A stretch of 64,000 nt of DNA from an uncultured Verrucomicrobiota bacterium (GCA_903907995.1 CAIVQH010000046.1:124001-188000), one strand, 5' to 3'. Positions 52,026 through 60,838 are shown, numbered from the stretch's first letter. Notes: generated from the letters alone by a model not told the origin. Made by a program: numbers and translations.

Positions 52026-53231
52026 TCACCAGCGCAGCACGCGCACCCAGCATCCCTCCGCGAGAACTGATTCAGGCGGAACATCCACCAGCCCATCCGC
52101 CGCAGCGAGCGAGCCGAGCCGGTGCGAGGCCTGGGGACCGGCGGGCCGCACCTTGCCTTCGGCATCGGTGACCACGCGCACGAAGTGGCGGCGGCGGTCG
52201 GGATTCGCGAACGGCACGGCCAGAATTCCCAGCTTGGCCGGCGGTTCGCAGTCCGCCGCGCCCTGAAGCCGCAGCAGGGCGGATTGGACCAGCAGCACGG
52301 CGGTGACGAAGGCGGAGACCGGATTACCCGGCAGGCCGAGCAGGCATTTCCCATCGAGCCGGCCGAAGCAAAAGGGTTTGCCGGGTTTCAAGGCGACCCG
52401 CCACAGGTCGAGCTGGCCGCCCAGGGCGGTGAACACGGGTTTGACGAGGTCATGGTCGCCCACCGAAGCGCCGCCCACGGTGATGACCAGATCGGCCACC
52501 GCGAACGCCTCCACTAATGCCTCCCGCAGCAAGTCCTCATCATCGGCGACGCACCGGCTGAAGACCGGTTCACCGCCGAACCGACGCACCATCGCGGCCA
52601 GCATGGCCGTGTTGCTCTCGAAAATCTGCCCATCGGCCAGTTCGGTGCCGGACGGACACAATTCGCTCCCGTTCGCCAGCAGCGCCACGCGCGGCCTCCG
52701 GTGCACGGCCACCTCAGCGAGTCCCATCGCACCGAGCAGTGCCAGATGCTGTGGCCCCAGTCGCGTTCCGGCGCTGGCGAGCACCGAATCGCGGGCCACA
52801 TCTTCGCCCCGGAATCGCACATTTTCCCACGGCTTCACGCCCTCGCGCACCCGGATGCGATCGGGAGTTGCCGGATCGGCCTCCACATCCTCCTGCATCA
52901 CCACGGCATCCGCGCCAGCCGGCAAGGGTGCGCCGGTGAACACGCGCACGCATTCGCCTGCGGCCAACGTGTGCCCCGAAGCTTCCCCGGCAGCAGTGCG
53001 GCCCACGAGCCGGAGCGGGGCCGGCACCTTCGCCGTATCGGCAGCCCGCACCGCGTAGCCGTCCATCGAGGAGTTGTCGAAGGGCGGCAGTTCCCGGGGC
53101 GAACGGATCTCCAGCGCGAGAAAACGGCCGTCGGCCGCCGCGAGAGAAACTCTTTCCGCAGAAAGCGGCGCGAGCGCGGAAAGCAGACGTTCGCGGGTGG
53201 CTTCCAAGGACTGCATGACGGGAGGGCTCAC
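52026..53231 (-). CDS. moeA: Molybdopterin molybdenumtransferase MoeA
   Basis: A 401-residue enzyme that inserts molybdate into adenylated molybdopterin. Domain markers in order are: PPFDNSSMDGYAVRAAD, RVFTGAPLPAGADAVVMQED, VALLANGSELC, then TVGGASVGDHDLVKPV with the active-site Asp, and LLGLPGNPVSAFVTAVL. The GTG at 53231 overlaps the stop of the upstream WecA-like gene by 4 bp; an ATG at 53216 is the alternative. Translational coupling of a cofactor gene to a polysaccharide cluster is unusual. No other molybdopterin gene is in the window. Confidence 0.94.
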   Translation of the reverse strand: MSPPVMQSLEATRERLLSALAPLSAERVSLAAADGRFLALEIRSPRELPPFDNSSMDGYAVRAADTAKVPAPLRLVGRTAAGEASGHTLAAGECVRVFTGAPLPAGADAVVMQEDVEADPATPDRIRVREGVKPWENVRFRGEDVARDSVLASAGTRLGPQHLALLGAMGLAEVAVHRRPRVALLANGSELCPSGTELADGQIFESNTAMLAAMVRRFGGEPVFSRCVADDEDLLREALVEAFAVADLVITVGGASVGDHDLVKPVFTALGGQLDLWRVALKPGKPFCFGRLDGKCLLGLPGNPVSAFVTAVLLVQSALLRLQGAADCEPPAKLGILAVPFANPDRRRHFVRVVTDAEGKVRPAGPQASHRLGSLAAADGLVDVPPESVLAEGCWVRVLRW

Positions 53232-54304
53232 TCGCCCTTTTCAAATTTCGCCTTGAGGCGGAATTTCCAGAGCAGCGTGACCCCCAGCGACAGCACGGCG
53301 AACAGGATGCTCAGCTTGAGCTGGTCGTTGGTCTCCATCAGGGACAGGAGCACGGCCACCGACCCCGTCACCAGCACCACCCCATACAGCACCCACGACG
53401 CCTGGCGATGGTTGAGGCCGAGGGACAGCAGCCGGTGATGCACATGGATCTTGTCGGCGCGGAAAATGGAGACGCCCCGGCGCCAGCGCTCAAACATGAC
53501 CCGGGCGGTGTCAAAAATCGGCAGCCCGAAGAGGATCAGCGGCACGGAAAGCAGCGGGCTGGCGGCGCGGGTGCTCTCCTGAAAGAGCGAGATGATGCCC
53601 ACACAGGCCAGTACCAGCCCGACCGTCAGGCTGCCCGAGTCGCCCAGAAAGATGCGGGCCGGCGAATGGTTGTGGGGCAGAAAGCCGAGGCAGGCCCCGG
53701 CCAGCGCCACGGTGAGCAGCGCCACCACAACGTGGCCGGTGATGGCGTTGATGATCGCCAGCGTGACGGCCATGCAGGCGGTCACGCCGGCCACCAGCCC
53801 GTCGATGCCATCCAGCAGGTTGATCGCGTTGGTCACGCCCACGATCCACAGCAGCGTGACGGGCAGGCCGAACCACCCGAGCTCAATCTGCGGGCCAAAC
53901 GGATTTTGGAGCGCCTCGATCCGGTAGCCGCCAATCCACATGAGCACGGCCACGGCGAACTGCACGATCAGCTTCTTAAGGGGATCGGCTCCCTTCACGT
54001 CATCGTAAATGCCGAGGGCCAGCATGCCGGTGGCACCGATCACCAGCGTCAGGAACAGTTTTTCGTAGTTCTGGAACTGGAGGGAGACGGGGTTGTGGAG
54101 GAGATACAGCCCGGCCCAGGGCAGCAGGAACCCCAGATAGACGGCCACCCCACCGAGGCGGGGCATCGGGCGCTTGTGCACCTTCCGCTCGTTGGGAAGG
54201 TCCACAGCCCCCCATCGCTGCGCCAGCCATGAGGCGAACGGTATGAACCAGAACGCCCCGAGTGCTGAAACAAACAGCATGACGAGGTAGGTCTTGTAAC
54301 TCAT
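53228..54304 (-). CDS. Undecaprenyl-phosphate N-acetylglucosaminyl 1-phosphate transferase (WecA/MraY family)
   Basis: A 358-residue integral membrane protein with about ten hydrophobic helices. Catalytic motifs are visible: LGIYDDVKGADPLKK with the paired Asp, TNAINLLDGIDGLVAGV, FLGDSGSLTVGL and the HVHHRLLSLG cytoplasmic loop (HIHH-like). It transfers sugar-1-phosphate (by family, GlcNAc-1-P) to undecaprenyl phosphate and so starts a lipid-linked glycan. Its start overlaps the preceding glycosyltransferase stop by 4 bp and its end overlaps moeA. Substrate choice between WecA and TagO types is not decidable. Confidence 0.92.
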   Translation of the reverse strand: MSYKTYLVMLFVSALGAFWFIPFASWLAQRWGAVDLPNERKVHKRPMPRLGGVAVYLGFLLPWAGLYLLHNPVSLQFQNYEKLFLTLVIGATGMLALGIYDDVKGADPLKKLIVQFAVAVLMWIGGYRIEALQNPFGPQIELGWFGLPVTLLWIVGVTNAINLLDGIDGLVAGVTACMAVTLAIINAITGHVVVALLTVALAGACLGFLPHNHSPARIFLGDSGSLTVGLVLACVGIISLFQESTRAASPLLSVPLILFGLPIFDTARVMFERWRRGVSIFRADKIHVHHRLLSLGLNHRQASWVLYGVVLVTGSVAVLLSLMETNDQLKLSILFAVLSLGVTLLWKFRLKAKFEKGE

Positions 54305-55432
54305 GCGGACCTCTGTTCTCTGATTAGTCGCTGAAAAAGGGTTTGGTAGCGTTGGACCATGACTTGGGCGGCGAATTCTGAGTTTGCCCGCCGCCGGCCT
54401 TCCGCGCCCAGCCGTTGCCGCAACGATTCGTCGCCGAGAAGCCGTCGGAGTGCAAGCATCAGGGCGTGATTTTCTCCGGGTGGAACCGTCAGCCCGGTCA
54501 CCTCGTTTGCGCAGACCCAGGGCACGCCGGACCGCAATGTGCAGGCGACCACGGGCTTGCCGCAGGCCATTGCCTCAACCTGCACCAGCCCAAATGCCTC
54601 GTTCGGGGTCACGGAGGGAAACACGAAGATGTCACACGCGTGGAAGTAACAGGGCAGTTCGGCGTCGCTGATATCACCACAAAAGGTGACCCGGTCGGCC
54701 ACCCCGACCGCCGCCGCGAGCGCCCGCAGCTCGGCCTCCAGCGGCCCGGTGCCCACAAACCACAGCACGGCCCCGGGCAGTTCCCGCAGCGCCTCGATGG
54801 CATGGCGTTGGCCCTTGTACCCGACCAGCCGGCCCACGTTCAGCAGGATGGCCCGGCCCTGCGCCTGCGCCCGCAGGGCGGCAACCCTGGCCGCATCAAA
54901 CGCCCCGGGCTCGAAGCGCGAGAGATCGAGGCCGAAGGGGATCACTTCGACCTTGTGGCGAAAGGCCGGCAGCCAGGGGGGGAAATTCCAGGTGGTTCGG
55001 CGTCGCCACCACGATGCGATCCGCCCGACGCAACAGGGCCGTCTGCAGGATCTTGTAAACGCCCATCACCAGGCGCTGCCGGATGATGTCACTATGCCAG
55101 CTGAGCACGACCGGGGTTTTCCGCGGCACACGCAGGCAGGCGAGATCGGCCAGCGGATTGGGAAAGTGCGCGTGAACCACATCTGCCGGGTATCTTCCCG
55201 GCGCGAACGGGTAGGCGGGGCACAGCGAGGTGCTGAACATCATGCCGTAGCTCGCCAACCGGTGAACCCGCACGCCGTTCTGCGTTTCCCGCACCGTCTT
55301 CGCCTCCGTGTTCGCGACGACGCAGTCCACCTCATCCCCCGCCGCCACAAAGCCGTCGCTCCAGAGCTTGAGCAGCGTCTCGATGCCGCCGCGCTCCGGC
55401 GGATAGAATTTCCCCAGCTCGAGAATCTTCAC
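54301..55432 (-). pseudogene. GT4 glycosyltransferase gene with one-base frameshift
   Basis: Two frames together spell one group 1 glycosyltransferase. The 5' part (from GTG at 55432) gives MKILELGKFYPPERGGIETLL, then ADVVHAHFPNP and ADRIVVATPNHLEF. The 3' part continues with WLPAFRHKVEVIPFGLDLSRF, then LNVGRLVGYKGQRHAIEAL, and FVFPSVTPNEAFGLVQVEAMACGKP. The break lies in a run of seven G on the plus strand (54976-54982); with six the frame is continuous. The GTG start overlaps the upstream gene's stop by 4 bp, which fits an intact coupled gene. It is either a sequencing error, a true mutation or a phase-variable tract. Confidence 0.85.
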
Positions 55433-56625
55433 GTCCCACCTCCGACGAGTTCGCAAAAGGCGGCCTCCAGGCCATCTGCCGGGCGGTCCCAGGAAAACTG
55501 CGCCCGCGCATACGCCGCGCAGCGTTCCCGCGCCGGCAACGCCAGCCGGCCGGCCAGCACCTCGCGCAGGCGTTGAGTCAGGGCTTCACCGGAGCCCGGC
55601 GCGAACAGCAGCTGAGGGTCCAGCGGCGCGAGCAGTTCCGGCGTGGCTCCCGCCCGCGACCCGAGCACCGGGGTGCCGCACGCGAGCGATTCCACGGTGG
55701 CGAGGCCGAAGCCTTCCAAGTCGAGCGACGGCATCACGGTGCAATCGGCGGCAGAATAGACACGCGGCAGATCCGCTTCCGGCACAAAGCCGAGCAGTTC
55801 CACCCGCCCGGCCAGCCCGAGCCGGGTGATGGCCTCCCGCAACGCCCCTTCCTGCGGACCTCGCCCGGCCATCCAGAGCCGCAGCCGGGGAAACTCCTTC
55901 ACCAACGCCGCAAACGATTCCAGCAGCATCAGCAGGCCCATGCGCGCATCGAGACGGCGGACGGTCAGGAGCAGGAAATCATCCTCCGCGACGCCGCGCG
56001 CAGAACGAAAGTCCCGCCGGCCAATGTCCGGTTGGAAGCGCGAGGAATCGGTGCCTCCCGAAACCATCTTCACCGGCGGCAGATGTCCGGGATGCCAGTC
56101 GCGCAGTGCCGCAATGTAATAGTCGCTGATCGTCAATAAGCTGCCCGCCCGGCGCAGGGACGACCGCTCCACCTGGCGCATGATGCCCGCCACAAACCGG
56201 TCGAAAATCCGCTTGGCAAACCCACGTGGTTGGGTCTGCCGGGAGAACAGGAATTCTTCGGCCCACGGTCCCGTGAACAGATACGCCTGTGGACCATGCC
56301 AGGACCGCTGCGCCGGCCCGAAGAACGCATGGCAGTTCACGAGCAAGGTGGGCGCTGAAGACGCGGAGAGCTTCGCCAGCTCGGCCTGGGCGGCGCGGTT
56401 TTCCGCCCGCCAGTTCGCGGCAAAATTGCCACTCGCATTCGCGAACCGGTGGCGCTGCACGCCGTTCAGGGGCGAATCGCCGGTCTCACCGTTCGGCGCG
56501 GCGGGGTACACCGAGTGCACTTCGTGTCCGCGCGCCGCCAGCCGCTCCGCCGTCTCCGCCACATAGCGGAAGGCCCCGCCGATCTGATCGGGATGGTAGC
56601 CCAGCGTGAGAAAGAGGAAGCGCAT
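55429..56625 (-). CDS. Glycosyltransferase family 4 (group 1)
   Basis: A 398-residue GT-B fold enzyme. The N-terminal acceptor domain opens MRFLFLTLGYHPDQIGGAFRYV. The donor domain has FLLLTVRRLDARMGLLMLLES, GRVELLGFVPEADLPRVYSAAD and the E-x7-E type motif within PSLDLEGFGLATVESLACGTP. Such enzymes use nucleotide-activated sugars with retention of configuration in polysaccharide assembly. It is placed between two other GT4 genes, 15 bp after the first and overlapping the second by 4 bp. Sugar specificity is unknown. Confidence 0.92.
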   Translation of the reverse strand: MRFLFLTLGYHPDQIGGAFRYVAETAERLAARGHEVHSVYPAAPNGETGDSPLNGVQRHRFANASGNFAANWRAENRAAQAELAKLSASSAPTLLVNCHAFFGPAQRSWHGPQAYLFTGPWAEEFLFSRQTQPRGFAKRIFDRFVAGIMRQVERSSLRRAGSLLTISDYYIAALRDWHPGHLPPVKMVSGGTDSSRFQPDIGRRDFRSARGVAEDDFLLLTVRRLDARMGLLMLLESFAALVKEFPRLRLWMAGRGPQEGALREAITRLGLAGRVELLGFVPEADLPRVYSAADCTVMPSLDLEGFGLATVESLACGTPVLGSRAGATPELLAPLDPQLLFAPGSGEALTQRLREVLAGRLALPARERCAAYARAQFSWDRPADGLEAAFCELVGGGT

Positions 56626-56640
56626 GGCGTCGGCGATATG

Positions 56641-57858
56641 TTAACCGGTCGCAACGGGCGACGACAGCACCTCGCCGATGACGCGGTCAAAGTCGGCAAA
56701 CACCCGTTCCAGCGTGAATCGCCGTTCGACCGTTCGCCGGCCGGCGGTAGCAAAGGTGGCCGCCCGGGCGCGATCTTCCACGAGGGCCACCATATGGCGC
56801 AAATACTCCGCGACCGATCCCGGCGCGGCCAGCAGCCCATCCACGCCATCGGTCAGGATTTCCGGCACCCCGCCCGCCCGCGCGCCGATCACCGGCACGC
56901 CCACGGCCATGGCCTCAATCAGCACGCGGCCAAACGGTTCCGGCTTGGTCGAGCAATGCAGCAGCACGTCCAGTTGCGAGAGCGTGACCGCGATGTCGGC
57001 CTGGAAGGCGACAAAGTGAACGCGGTTTTCGAGCCGGTGGTAGCGGACGAATTCCTTCAGCGAGGTCTCGAACGGCTCATCCTCGTTAAAGGCCCGCCCG
57101 ATGATCACGAAACGTCCGGGCCGGCCGGCCGCCGACCATTCGGCCGCGAGCCGCAGGAACAGATCCTGCCCCTTCCAGGGGGTGATCCGACCCACCAGGC
57201 CGAACAGCGGTTCGCCCGGTGAAATTTTCAGCCGGTCGCGCAGCAGCGTGGATTCGCTGCGCCGGTACCGCTCCAGCGGGATGCCGTTGTGAATGGTCAC
57301 GATGCGCTCGGCGGGCAGCCCCTCCGCGATCAGGGCCGCGCGGCCGAAATCGGAAACCGGGGTGAGCCGCGTGGCCAGCTTCCGCGCCTTGGCCACAAAC
57401 ACGCGGCGCACCGGCCAGGAAAAAAAGTCGGCGGAGAGGATGTCGTTCACCCACCACACGCTCGGCCGGCCGGTGTCGGCGGCCACCGCTCCGGCGGTGA
57501 AGTGATCCTTGTTGGCGCAGGACAGCAGCACATCCGGCCGCACCCCGGCCACGATTTCACCCAGCCGTCCTGTGGCCCGCTGGAGTTCCTGCCAGCCGCG
57601 CAGCTTGCCGATGGGGTTAAGGCCGCGGCCCACGATGCGCAGCTCGTTCAGCGCCGGCGCAAAGCCATAGGTGTGGCACGGCACCTCCAGCTTCGCCAGG
57701 GCCGCCGCCAGCGGGCTTCCGGGCGCGCAGGCCACGCTCACGTCCCAGCGCGTGCGCGCCTCCGGGAGCCCGAGCAGCTCGAGCAGATTGACCTCGGCCC
57801 CGCCCAGCACCTTGCTGACGTGGTCCACAAACAGAATGCGCGGTCGTTCCCGGTTCAT
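56641..57858 (-). CDS. Glycosyltransferase family 4 (group 1), first gene of the cluster
   Basis: A 405-residue GT-B enzyme. The start MNRERPRILFVDHVSKVLGGAE has the conserved G-G pair of the acceptor domain. The donor site includes FGLVGRITPWKGQDLFLRL, VHFVAFQADIAVTLSQLD and STKPEPFGRVLIEAMAVGVP with the two Glu of the EX7E motif. The ATG at 57858 is the sensible start; the longer in-frame reading to 57942 is made from the heptamer array. It heads a five-gene minus-strand cluster: three GT4, a WecA-like enzyme and moeA. The cluster probably makes a surface polysaccharide. Confidence 0.92.
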   Translation of the reverse strand: MNRERPRILFVDHVSKVLGGAEVNLLELLGLPEARTRWDVSVACAPGSPLAAALAKLEVPCHTYGFAPALNELRIVGRGLNPIGKLRGWQELQRATGRLGEIVAGVRPDVLLSCANKDHFTAGAVAADTGRPSVWWVNDILSADFFSWPVRRVFVAKARKLATRLTPVSDFGRAALIAEGLPAERIVTIHNGIPLERYRRSESTLLRDRLKISPGEPLFGLVGRITPWKGQDLFLRLAAEWSAAGRPGRFVIIGRAFNEDEPFETSLKEFVRYHRLENRVHFVAFQADIAVTLSQLDVLLHCSTKPEPFGRVLIEAMAVGVPVIGARAGGVPEILTDGVDGLLAAPGSVAEYLRHMVALVEDRARAATFATAGRRTVERRFTLERVFADFDRVIGEVLSSPVATG

Positions 57859-57868
57859 CAACGCGGGC

Positions 57869-58056
57869 GGACGGTAAGAGGGAGTAAGGAAAAAGGAAAA
57901 AGGCAAAAGGCAAAAGAAAGCAAAGGCCAGACGTCGTAACACTAAGGGCTTGAGGCGCGTTCCGGTCGGCAGCTCAAATCTTTTCCTTTTGCCTACCCAC
58001 CGCCTTTTGCCTTCCGCCGTCCTTTTACCTTTTGCCTTTTTCCTTTTCCCTTACCC
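57869..58056. repeat. Longest heptamer array with inverted copy (AAAAGGC units)
   Basis: The left arm (57869-57927) contains tandem 7-bp units (GTAAGGA, AAAAGGA, AAAAGGC, AAAAGGC, AAAAGAA). The right arm (57980-58056) holds the complement (CCTTTTG, CCTTTTA, CTTTTTC and others) in a longer series. A 32-bp block matches between arms at about 30 positions. The element takes up almost the entire gap between two divergent genes, from 11 bp before one start to 1 bp before the other. Confidence 0.9.
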
Positions 58057-58057
58057 C

Positions 58058-58786
58058 GTGCCGAGCAAGTTCTACGTCGAAAGCGACGCGCGGGCCGCGA
58101 AGGTGGAAGACCTCTTCGCGACCATCGCGCCGCGCTACGACCTGATCAACGACCTGCAGAGCTTCGGGCTGCACCGGTGGTGGAAGCGCCGCCTGCTCCG
58201 GCTGGCTGCCGTGCAGCCCGGCGAACACGCGCTCGATGTCTGTTGTGGCACCGGCGATGTGACTTTCGCCCTCGCGCGGGCCGGTGCTGAAGCCACCGGC
58301 TTCGACTTCAGTGAGCCGATGCTGGCTGTCGCCCGCCGCCGGGCGGCCGCCTGGCGCGCCCCGCTCACCGCTCCGCGCTTTGAACAGGGCGATGCCCTGC
58401 AACTCCCCTTCGCTGACGGCAGTTTTGAGGTAGTCACGATCAGTTATGGGCTGAGGAACCTCGCGGATTTCGACCGGGGACTGCGGGAACTGACCCGGGT
58501 GCTGCGACCCGGAGGACGCCTGCTGGTGCTCGATTTCGGCAAGCCCGACCTCGCCGCCTGGCGCTGGCTCTACTTCCAATACCTCCGCTGGCTGGTGCCG
58601 CTGTTTGGCCGGCTTTTCTGCGGCGATGCCGACACACACGGCTACATTCTGGATTCCCTTCGCAAATTCCCCGCCCAGCGCGGCGTGGAATTGAAGCTGC
58701 ACGAACTCGGCTACGCTGAAACCCAGGTCGTGAACCTGCTCGGCGGCATCATGGGCATCAATTACGGGCGAAAGCGGTTGGACTGA
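58058..58786 (+). CDS. ubiE: Demethylmenaquinone methyltransferase (UbiE/MenG family)
   Basis: A 242-residue SAM-dependent C-methyltransferase of quinone biosynthesis. The family start KVEDLFATIAPRYDLINDLQSFGLHRWWKRR is present. The SAM motif is ALDVCCGTGDVTFALARAG, followed by DALQLPFADGSFEVVTISYGLRN and a closing GYAETQVVNLLGGIMGINYG. GTG at 58058 is the likely start because the sequence upstream in frame is repeat. The window's NDH-2 would reduce the quinone product. Whether the quinone is menaquinone or ubiquinone cannot be told; menaquinone is likely for this phylum. Confidence 0.92.
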   Translation: MPSKFYVESDARAAKVEDLFATIAPRYDLINDLQSFGLHRWWKRRLLRLAAVQPGEHALDVCCGTGDVTFALARAGAEATGFDFSEPMLAVARRRAAAWRAPLTAPRFEQGDALQLPFADGSFEVVTISYGLRNLADFDRGLRELTRVLRPGGRLLVLDFGKPDLAAWRWLYFQYLRWLVPLFGRLFCGDADTHGYILDSLRKFPAQRGVELKLHELGYAETQVVNLLGGIMGINYGRKRLD

Positions 58787-58867
58787 CCCATCCCACATCA
58801 GGCGGCCACCAGCGTTTGCGCCCACTTCCGCGATTGCTGCCCCCAGACCATTCGGTAGCTTCACCCC

Positions 58868-60709
58868 ATGGCCGACACATCGCCCGACGCTCCCGGCAAG
58901 CTGCAGCGGCTGCAGGCGGAAATGCAGACGCTGATCAATGAAGACGCCGTCGCCGAGCAGGAGCCGCAGCTCAACTGGGCGCAGCGCTTCGTGCATTTCT
59001 GGATTCTGGTGGTCCGGAATTTCCTGCGGAACCGCTGCCTCGTGCGCGCGTCGGCCCTGGCCTACACCACGCTGCTCGCCCTCGTGCCGCTGCTCGCCGT
59101 GTCCATCAGCGTCGCCTCGCTCTTCCTGCCGCGCGACGAGGCCAAGCAGAAAGAAAAGCTGCTGGAACTCATCGACTCCACGATCACGCATGTGGCCCCG
59201 ACTCTAGGCCTCTCGGAAAGCAGCGCCGGCAATGCCCCATCGGACGCCGCCGCGACCACCGCCAGAACCGATTCCCCCCTGCTCACGGCGACGGACATCC
59301 GGGATTTCCCCTCGTTTGCCGCCAAGCTGCAGCAGCCCAAAGACACCGCCTCAATCTACCTTGCCTCCCGGCTCAGTCCGGCCACCCGGGATGCCCTGTC
59401 GGCATGGGACGGGACGAAACCGGTTCCCAAACCGCTGCGATCCGCCATCATCGTGGATCTCAATGCGCTGATCCAGGGGCCATCCATTTGGGAAGGAGAA
59501 CGGTTCCCGTTGCCGACCCTGCCGCCGGGTCTGGGCGAACTGCTGGCCAAGAATCCTTCCGGCCAGGAGCTGGCCCGCGTGAACCGGCTGCTGCTGGAAA
59601 ATGCCTATGTGACGGAACTGACCCGGGAACCGAAACAGAAACGGAGCGAGGTGGCGGCGAAGATCGTGGAGTTCGTCGGCAACATCCGTTTCGGCACGAT
59701 CGGCGCTACGGCCATGGCAGGCCTGCTGTTTGTGGCGATCTCGCTGCTGCGCACGGTGGAGGCGGCGTTCAATGACATCTGGGGCGTCGCCAAGGGACGG
59801 TCGTGGTTCATGAGCATCGTGCTTTACTGGGCGGTGATCACGCTCGGCCCGGTTTTCATGCTGCTGGCCAAGGGTGCCAACTATCTGCACTACCTGCCCT
59901 CGCTCAGCCTGACCGGCGGCGGTTGGGACAAGACCTTCGTCGGGCAGATGCTCCTGTCGTTTTCTTGGGTCTTTCCGCTCGTCCTGATGGGCATCGCGTT
60001 TGCCGCGCTCTACCTCTGGATGCCCAATACGCGCGTGCAATGGCAGGCGGCGCTGGTCGGCGGCCTCACCGCTTCAGCGCTCTGGACCGCCAACGGCCAC
60101 CTCGCCGCGCTCTACAACTCCCGCGTGGTCACCTACAGCGCGATCTACGGTTCGCTCGGCATCGTGCCGCTGTTTCTGGTCGGCATGTACTTCTCCTGGA
60201 ACATCCTCCTGCTCGGCGCGCAGACGAGTTATGTGTACCAGCACCGGCGGGCCTATCTGCAGGAACGCCGCGCCGGCCGCGTGCATCAGCAGGGCCGGGA
60301 GTTTGCCGCGTTGCGCCTCATGACCAATCTCGGGGAGCGCTTCCTCAACCATGAGAAGCCTGCCACCTCATCCCAGCTCGCCAGCCATTTTGCCATTCCG
60401 CCCAAGCTGGTGGTGGAAATCCTGCATAGCCTGGTGGCGGCGAAGCTGGTCGTCGAGGTGACCGGGCCGGAAACGGCCTACGCCCCCGCCCGTCCGCTGG
60501 ACCGCATCACCCCACGCGACGTGCTGCGGGCGCTGCGCTCCGGCCAGGGACATGACCTGCCTACCAATCAGGACCACGCCCGCCCGTACGTGCGGGCCGA
60601 ATTCGACAGCATCCTCGCGGCGGAAGATGCCCGGGCAACCGACCTCACCATTGAGGACCTGGCCAAACGCGCCATCGCCAGCGCCGGTCCTGCGACCAAG
60701 ACGGCCTGA
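58868..60709 (+). CDS. YihY/virulence factor BrkB family membrane protein with large insertion and C-terminal winged-helix-like region
   Basis: A 613-residue inner-membrane protein. The YihY family start is RNFLRNRCLVRASALAYTTLLALVPLLAVSIS. Six hydrophobic helices are seen in two parts: one near residue 60-80 and five from about 275 to 455 (MAGLLFVAISLLRTVEAAFNDIW onwards). About 190 polar residues are inserted between helices one and two, longer than usual. The C-terminal 150 residues are soluble and contain a possible winged-helix (ATSSQLASHFAIPPKLVVEILH, then LVAAKLVVEV). The family's function is unknown; the old RNase BN label is not supported. Confidence 0.88.
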   Translation: MADTSPDAPGKLQRLQAEMQTLINEDAVAEQEPQLNWAQRFVHFWILVVRNFLRNRCLVRASALAYTTLLALVPLLAVSISVASLFLPRDEAKQKEKLLELIDSTITHVAPTLGLSESSAGNAPSDAAATTARTDSPLLTATDIRDFPSFAAKLQQPKDTASIYLASRLSPATRDALSAWDGTKPVPKPLRSAIIVDLNALIQGPSIWEGERFPLPTLPPGLGELLAKNPSGQELARVNRLLLENAYVTELTREPKQKRSEVAAKIVEFVGNIRFGTIGATAMAGLLFVAISLLRTVEAAFNDIWGVAKGRSWFMSIVLYWAVITLGPVFMLLAKGANYLHYLPSLSLTGGGWDKTFVGQMLLSFSWVFPLVLMGIAFAALYLWMPNTRVQWQAALVGGLTASALWTANGHLAALYNSRVVTYSAIYGSLGIVPLFLVGMYFSWNILLLGAQTSYVYQHRRAYLQERRAGRVHQQGREFAALRLMTNLGERFLNHEKPATSSQLASHFAIPPKLVVEILHSLVAAKLVVEVTGPETAYAPARPLDRITPRDVLRALRSGQGHDLPTNQDHARPYVRAEFDSILAAEDARATDLTIEDLAKRAIASAGPATKTA

Positions 60710-60769
60710 TTTGGTCAGCCAGTGCGACGGGGTTTCCCGATCCGGCGACAAGCGAACGCCCCTTGATTG

Positions 60770-60838
60770 CGTAGCGGCCGACGTGAGGAGGCTCCATTTT
60801 CCGTTCCAAATCAGAGCCTCCTCACGTCGGCTACTACG
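60770..60838. repeat. 69-bp inverted-repeat element, copy B
   Basis: It has the same length and arms as 48219-48287 (arms 60770-60793 and 60815-60838), with a different spacer base composition in the middle. Flanking bases just upstream are also partly shared, so the full element may be longer. Confidence 0.8.

Noticed and set aside
54896-55456. Two independent short glycosyltransferase genes at 54301-54945 and 54896-55456
   Set aside because: Their sequences join into one group 1 transferase when one base of the seven-base run at 54976-54982 is removed, so this is a single frameshifted gene.
57869-58056. CRISPR array at the short tandem repeats
   Set aside because: Units are 6-8 bp, without spacers, and are degenerate; no cas gene is in the window.
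57950-58057. N-terminal hydrophobic extension of UbiE
   Set aside because: The extra residues are encoded by the heptamer array, and the family begins after the GTG at 58058.
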